The notes under the pieces are model-generated. The model had not been told where the DNA came from. It made no database searches and worked only from the letters and a program-made list of their open reading frames with translations. Source: Eucommia ulmoides (taxonomy: Eukaryota > Streptophyta > Magnoliopsida > Garryales > Eucommiaceae). From it: a stretch of 64,000 nucleotides of DNA. Position 1 is the first letter of the stretch; each line of letters starts with the position of its first letter. Both the position numbers and the translations under genes were made by a program. Where the stretch lies: NCBI GenBank assembly GCA_016647705.1, contig CM028333.1:6479616-6543615 (forward strand), read 5' to 3'. Positions 58,103 through 64,000 of this stretch are shown here, piece by piece.

Positions 58103-61100
58103 CTAAGTGCAGTTTAAGACAAACAGTGCACACCCATGCGGTTCCACAGAAATAGAAAGAGATTCTGCTACCGCCCCGAAGTCTTTCCCGCTCCATACTT
58201 CTTTTCCATTACAAGAACCATTGTTCGGGTTTCTGCCTGGAAGTGCCTTGCGCAGGTCTGCTATCTTTGCTGTTATTACAGTCTTCCCAGGATTCAAATT
58301 GAAGAAAGCAACATATATTTCCCCTGAAAAAAAAAAGTATTATAATTAATTAAGAATGCAGTAATAATGCGTACGTTACTTAATTTAATGATTAATTATG
58401 GCGACTATTGTCCTGAAATTGTTTCTTTTAATTTATGAGAACAGAAATAAAGAAATACGTTTGGTTGCAACATTTTTTCTTAGCCGGCATTGGTGGTGGT
58501 GGTGGTGGTGGTGGCGGGCGGCGTGCTAGTGGCCGACAAGGTGGTGGTGGGAATTGTTTTGTGGGAGGAATAGAAATCAATATTTTTTTATTTCACAGAT
58601 TCTTAAGTGATTCAACAGTTTTTTGTTTCACAAATTCTTAAGTGATTAGGTAATACTCCCAAAATTTTGGGAATAAAAATGTATTTACTAAACGTATTTC
58701 GGTACATTACTTTCAAAATTTTGAGAGCGGAAACAGAAACAATAACCAAACAAGGTGATGTCGTGAAAAAAAAATGAACCTCTTCTTCCGGTTGCTATCC
58801 AAGCGCGAATGCCTCCAGGACCAGCATTAGCTACATTAAAAATCATTTACCAGTAATCAGAAAATATGAATAAAAAATATTTTTCGAATTAAAAAAAAAA
58901 AAAAGACCTTCAGATGGTTTCAGAGAAACACATGAACCGGTATAGTTGTTCACCACGGTTCCATTGTTGTTGAACTTCCACATCTACCAAAAACTTAGAC
59001 GCATCAGAAAACAACAGATAACGTTTCTGTCTTTAGAATCTTAGATTTAAGAATATGACCGTTGACCAGTCTATATTTTTTTAATAAATCAGGACATTTT
59101 TTTACCATTTGATGGTTAGAAACATTTTCAACCGTTGATTTAAATTTTATTGAGAAATTAAATAATAAACTCTCGACAAAATGTGTTTGAGCTACGTATA
59201 GCATATTCAAGATAAATGTGGTTAATTAAAATTAAGGGAAAAGTACATTTTAAACTCTCTAGGTATTGACGAATTTATAAATGATCCTCTCATTTTGAGC
59301 GTTTCATTTTAAACCCTCTATGTATCAACACATTTTTATTTGGTCCTTCTGTCAAAAAATCCGTCAAATCTAACTAAGAGAGGCAAAATAGTCTTTTTAC
59401 ATATTTTTAATTTTTTTAATGATTTTTTTTGGCCTTTATCTCTCTCTCTCTTCCTCCCTCCCTCCCCCTCTCTCTCTTCCTCCCTCCCTTTCTCTCCATC
59501 CCTCCCTTTGAAAACACCCCCTGTTACGGGGGTGTTTCCCCTGTTGCATGGGGGTGTTCACCCCCTATTTCGGTTGCGATAGGGAGGGAGGGAGGGAGAT
59601 GGAGTTGAGCGGCAGAGAGAGAGGGAGGGAGGAAGGAAGAGAGAGAGAGAGAGAGTTGAGTGGGAGAGAGAGTGAGAGAAGTCAAAGAAGAAAAAAGAAA
59701 AGAAAAAGAAAAAATAAAAAAAAAAATGACTCAAAATGTAAAATGACAATTTTGCTCTTAAAATTCGATTAATTTGAACGGATTTTTTGACAGAATGACC
59801 AAATAAAAGCGTGCTGATACATAGAGGATTTAAAATGAAATGCTCAAAGAGAGGGATTAGTTAAAAATTCTTCAATACCTAGAGAGTTTAAATTGTACTT
59901 TTTCCCAAAATTAATGCGGGGTATATACTGATATTTTTATAAATCACAATTTCACTGATGGACACTGCAGTTTTTATATTCTTATAGTGGGCGATATTTA
60001 CCTGGTTTGCATCCATTTTGCAAGGTGAAAACGAGCCTCGCTTTAACTCGTGGGATGTAAGCTTTCGTTTAGGAGAAGCACCCAAACAGAGATTCAAAGA
60101 GTCGGTCGCCAGCAAATGGAGTCTTTCTTCATCTTGATGCTTATTCATCGTTTCTTCATCTCTACATTGAAATCCTCCGTAGTAAAAATTCGTGACATGT
60201 ATGACAAAAACAACAAAAGTAACACTCGTTTTTATAAAGGGAAGCCCACTGCAAGAATGTTCCCGTCATTGCAAGATCTAAGATCTAGGAAAGGTCAGAT
60301 ATATGCAGTTAGACCCTTGCATATAAAGAAACTGTTTCCAAGATTTGAACTTATTTCTAGGTTACAATGGACCTCCAGATGTACACTTGTTTTTATAACA
60401 AAAATTAAATAAATTATTTAACAAAAAATATTAAACGAAAAAATTGTCTTTGATAACGTAGATATGAATCATATGGTACCGTAGTGTTATCCATACACAG
60501 ACCATCTGTTAATCCGAAAGAAAATTGTAGAGGATTGAGAAAAATTGGATAGAGAAATCCGAGTTCATCAATCTCATAAAATTTGAAAGCGTGGAAATGA
60601 AAAACAACTATTTTTTTTTTTCAACGAAAGCACTTTTGCGTTCTTGATTTTTAAAATACTTCGTTAAAATGCAAATAAAGGCTACTTTCAATTTTAAGTA
60701 CTTTTTTCGCTTAAAATCATAAAAGTACTTAAAAAAAAAAAAAAAAACCGTTATCAAGGATAAATCGTTATTACGAGGTCAAACGGGGTTGTTTTCTCTT
60801 GTATAGGCAAAACGCCGAGTGATGTCTGCTTCTTGAGTTTTGACTCCAGCAGACTTGTTCAATATTGTCGTCAATAGTTTTACTAGACCAAGCTTTTGCC
60901 TTGTTATCTTTGCAGCTAGTCAGACCCAAAACTAGGGCTTCAGTTTTACCAGCATCAGGTAGACTCCTTGGTAGCCAGGAGAGACCCCGATTTCTAAGTT
61001 CAAGCGTATTCGGCCCAGTAATATAAGAAAACTGTAATTTAGAAGAAAAGTAAAAGACAATTTTCGGAAAAAATAATTAAAATGAAAAGGAAAAGAATGA

Positions 61101-63510
61101 ATTATATTTCTATCCATTTGCATGCCTCCTTATTGTTTGAGCTGAAGGAGTTTATTTCCAGTAAGGTAGGGTTGGTAATGAGATCAAACGTCGTGTCATC
61201 GAGCCTTCTCATGTCACCTCCAAACATGAGGGGCGATCTAGCCATGGACCACAGAGTCATCTGTAAATAGAAAAATCCGCAATTTACAAAAATAAATAAA
61301 TAATAAAATTACTTTGAATTTTCTCGTACTTATTCCGAACCTGAGTTTTTTGCTCGTGTAGATTAAGATTACAACTTCGGTGTGGTCCTTGGTTCGAACC
61401 TATTACAAGGCGATGCACCAAATTGATATCATCAAACCGTATAATAGGCATAATGCATTAGAAGGTATGTTCTAGGATTCTAGTAAAAAGGATGAATCCC
61501 AGGTTATTACCTGGATCAGTAAGCCAACCCAGTGGAAGCATATCTAAGTCGGGCCATGACTTCCCCAGCAATCCCTCAGCGCCTACCATATTTGCATCAG
61601 CAAAGTCCCTGACAAATATGAGTAAGGCAATTATATTAGGTAATTCTTCTTTTATATTACTTTCAAAATAAAAATAAATAAAAAAATTGACCAAAAAAAA
61701 AAGTAAAAAGTAAAAAATCAAACATGTGTTTGATAGTGTAGAGATAATATCTTAGTATTATTCCGATAAATAATCTCTTGATCCAAAAAGAAATTCATAG
61801 ATGATTTGAAAACAGATGGAGAAAGAGATCATAGTCCATCAATCTCTTATAAAAAGATCATCTATTTTGGGTTTTCAAAAAAAATTAATTAAAATTGTAG
61901 AAACAGAATGGGCCTAACTCATTCTCAAAAGATGTCTTGTAAGATGAGAATTGTCCTAGACTTCATATATAGCTCAGGATCAGTAACAAAAGCGCTATGT
62001 GGGATTCAACATGCCCCTCACGTGCAGGGTGGACTTTGGTAAACCACTGCGAACGAATATCGGAGAAAGGGCCCAACATTGATGTGGGATTCAACACGCC
62101 CCCTCACGCACAGAGTGAACTTTTTGACAAACCACTGCGAACACATATCGGGGGACACAACATAGATGTGGGATTCAACACACTCAAAATCAGACAAGAG
62201 TACTAGCTCTGATATAATGTAAATACCCAATGGACCTAACTCATTTTCAAAAGACGTCTTGTAAGATGAGGATTGCCCTAGGCTTTATACATAGCTCAGT
62301 ATCAGGTAACACATGCGATGTGGGATTCAACAAAAACCACCTTTTTAACTTCTTTTTTTTAAAAAAAAATAAATAAATAATTAAGTGACAAACAAACAAT
62401 ACTTTTAAAATGTTACCAAACGGAGCCTTGGAAAGAAAAAAAAAAAAAAAAAACAAGAAAACAAGCAGTTGACACGGAAGAGGAGGATACAATTGTTAAA
62501 TGTAGCTAATTAATTAAGGATTGCTTAAAAAAATACCTGCTAACATCAAAATGGCTAGCAACATCTTGCCATACATCCCAGTCATCTCCAGTGATACGGT
62601 ACATGTTGACTAGGCGACTAACCTCCTTTGCCATGTTTGGATTCACACTTGTTCCAGGGGACAACGAATATATAATGGGCCGGTCAAAACCCCTCAAAAC
62701 CTGCAACAATTTACGAATTTCAGACCAGCATTAATTCTAGCAAAGCCAAAAGATCATTACATTCGTCACCTCAAAAGATGAATATATACCTCTGACACAA
62801 AGCTTATTTCTTCCACATCCAAATCGTCGCCAAATACACAGTCATGCTTTACTGTGAAGAGGGCAGATATAATCAATTCACGTGTTATTAAATTAAGTGG
62901 ACTACTAAGATGGATTATCCATTTTGCCCCCCCCCCCCGCCCCCCCCCCACACACACACACAAAAACCTCTCAGTATTATAAATCAGGATGGCTCTGCAA
63001 ATTATTTTTTGTCAACAGAATACTTGATATCTATTAGAGAAGATATGGACTAAATCTCAACCATTTAATTGAAGAAAAAAAAAAAGATATTTATCATCCC
63101 TTGAATTATACATTTGGAGAGATCTTCGCATTTGTATTCATGACCTTAATTACTTTGTGGAGCTTACGCCATATATATATTATAAATAATTTAACATAAT
63201 TAATTAATTATATTTTAAATTTCATAAAATTAATTTTGATTAGAATAGTATCAGCGCGTGCCTTCAGACATAGGTAATTACCAGTTATCAAATATTTCAA
63301 CACCCTCCCCCAGAAAAATAGATGAAAAGAATTACCAAAATCAACACCCCAATCAGCATATTGCTGATAGAGGGACCTCAAGAATGCTTTTGCAGCACCC
63401 AACTTAGTATTCACACTCATGAACCCATGTTGCATCCATGCACAAGCTCGCTCTTCAAGCCCTACATCTTTTGCATGCCATTGCCTGCCCGACTCTTCAT
63501 AAGCTCTTCC
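58103..63510 (-). CDS. APSE: GH27 glycosidase, At3g26380/APSE type (3' eleven exons; 5' end outside window)
   Basis: Exons on minus, 5' to 3': 63336-63510, 62790-62851, 62537-62700, 61511-61608, 61341-61399, 61126-61260, 60775-61031, 60002-60161, 58908-58983, 58780-58830, 58103-58323. They total 1458 nt, and every junction keeps phase (485 residues, then TAG). Catalytic-domain landmarks: LYQQYADWGVDF/VKHDCVFGDD, where the Asp after KH matches the GH27 nucleophile; PIIYSLSPGTSVNPNMAKEV; NMYRITGDDWDVW; GKSWPDLDMLPLGWLTDPG; SMARSPLMFGGDMRRLDD. A C-terminal beta domain ends VEPHGCALFVLNC. This wording fits the plant clade of Arabidopsis APSE, a beta-L-arabinopyranosidase thought to trim arabinogalactan side chains, better than AGAL1-3. 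All introns are GT-AG except a GC donor after 61126. The N-terminus and any signal peptide lie beyond the window. Confidence 0.85.
58425..58754. mobile_element. MITE, family member 2, in the last intron of the GH27 gene
   Basis: The reverse complement aligns with 53258-53654 (GTTTGGTTATTGTTTCTGTT against GTTTGATTACTATTTCTGTT at one end; AACCAAACGTATTTCTTTAT against GCCAAACATATTTCTTGTTT at the other). It contains a (GGT)n tract at 58491-58515. Confidence 0.7.
59228..59914. mobile_element. Foldback MITE (671 bp) with 8-bp target duplication, in a GH27 intron
   Basis: The element spans 59236-59906, flanked by AAAATTAA at 59228-59235 and 59907-59914. Arms of about 165 bp are closely matched: left GGGAAAAGTACATTTTAAAC and TCTCTAGGTATTGA; right, reverse complement, GGGAAAAAGTACAATTTAAA and the same TCTCTAGGTATTGA. 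Inward, a CT-rich tract (59440-59510) faces a GA-rich tract (59580-59690), so almost the whole element can fold back. It lies between exons 60002-60161 and 58908-58983. An 8-bp duplication suggests hAT-type mobilisation, but such long arms are more like Mutator. Confidence 0.9.
61910..62331. repeat. Nested direct repeats in a GH27 intron
   Basis: A ~105-bp unit (TGGGCCTAACTCATTCTCAA ... ATGTGGGATTCAACA) occurs at 61910-62012 and 62232-62331. Between them a ~88-bp unit with GATGTGGGATTCAACACGCC and AAACCACTGCGAAC is tandemly duplicated (61998 and 62086 onward). No coding content; it is likely a fragment of a transposon family. Confidence 0.75.
62895..62962. repeat. C-run and (CA)n in a GH27 intron
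   Basis: A nearly pure C tract at 62929-62949 is followed by (CA)n. The frame across it on minus is an artefact. Confidence 0.8.
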
Positions 63511-64000
63511 CTAATGGTTAATGAAGTAATAAAAAAAGTTAATATGCCAAAACAATGCTTTGCTTTAAAGTAGAAGGGGAAAAAAACCATTTTTACTCAA
63601 AATCATGTTTTTATTTGTTTATAAGTACAAAATAAACGCTACTTTTTGAGGAAAAAAAAAATACTTAAAAAAGCGTTATCAAACAATGCCTTAGTTAGAA
63701 CTGGTAATAAATGTACTACACTTTATGGTTAAGAAGTGGTTTTCAAAAGTTCCTATGCTTTATTTTTTGGAAAAATTGCATCTTCGGTCTCTAAAGTATG
63801 GGGTGGATGTCTATATAGACCCTGAGATTTACCAAATTACACATTAGATTAAGTTTCACATTTGTTTCAATCTTGCAAAATCGGAAACATTGCTAATGAT
63901 TTGGGATGGAAAATGGGTTACAATCAGTGTTGGGCCTTCTAGTGAGGATATTTTTGTCTTTTCATCACTCCACTAAACTTAAAACATTGTACTCTAACAA
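63511..64000. other. GH27 intron continuing past the window edge
   Basis: No exon recognised. 63770-64000 (TTGCATCTTCGGTCTCTAAA, CTATATAGACCCTGAGATTT) resembles the arm wording of the MITEs at 52.2 and 59.2 kb and may be one end of another such element. Confidence 0.5.

Noticed and set aside
59340-59772. Ser/Pro/Leu and Arg/Glu/Gly-rich frames
   Set aside because: They are the CT and GA tracts of the foldback MITE read on either strand.

Overview
The window is nuclear DNA from a flowering plant, probably a eudicot. It is AT-rich, full of LTR retrotransposons of plant-specific lineages (Athila, Tat, Tekay-like and SIRE-like), and carries a MULE, MITEs and two intact-looking host genes with plant introns or a plastid leader. 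No tRNA, rRNA, CRISPR array or bacterial-type operon was seen. Only the right end (about 50.5 to 63.5 kb) is genic; the rest is layered transposon debris.

Layout. 1-5897 (-): Athila Ty3/gypsy element from its 5' LTR to the integrase, cut by the window edge, full of stops. It abuts the 3' end of a Tat element (5898-7441) whose antisense ORF and LTR are still recognisable. 7442-9303: non-coding spacer with microsatellites. 9304-47558: what looks like ONE Tat Ty3/gypsy element, about 10.9 kb of its own sequence (9304 to about 16600 plus 43961-47558), split by about 27 kb of later insertions. Its two LTRs (606 and 608 bp) are flanked by near-identical 5-mers (TAATG/TCATG), and both outer flanks are the same degenerate repeat.

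Inside the Tat element sits a Tekay/Del-like non-autonomous element (16608-40503), recognised by a perfect 5-bp duplication TACAT at 16603-16607 and 40504-40508. Its 3' LTR is split by a further block of about 20 kb. That block holds a MULE region with a mutated MURA transposase (+) and a multi-exon DUF1985/Ulp1-protease-like gene (-), a SIRE-type copia LTR with an RT-RNase H stump, a LINE-like RNase H scrap, and a Helitron-like segment that itself carries a long LTR. To the right of the Tekay-like element is a second long LTR of that last family in opposite orientation (41246-43960), then the Tat antisense gene (44445-46740) and the 3' Tat LTR.

47559-50530: degenerate repeat, a copia RNase H fragment and its 3' LTR. 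50537-51265 (-): intact single-exon SUFE2-like gene for a plastid sulfur-transfer activator. 51.4-57.7 kb: MITEs and a gag-bearing gypsy remnant. 58103-63510 (-): eleven phase-consistent exons of a GH27 glycosidase of the At3g26380/APSE type, with its 5' end beyond the window and with MITEs in its introns, including a 671-bp foldback element with an 8-bp target duplication.

The two host genes have no evident functional link. The strongest leads are the insertion chronology readable from target duplications, arrays of short near-palindromes inside two unrelated LTR families, a covarying pair of hairpins upstream of an LTR TATA box, dyad-bearing 66-bp tandem repeats in the Tat 3' region, and the MULE carrying a protease-type gene. 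Boundaries of degenerate elements are read by eye and may be off by a few bases; similarity figures are visual estimates.
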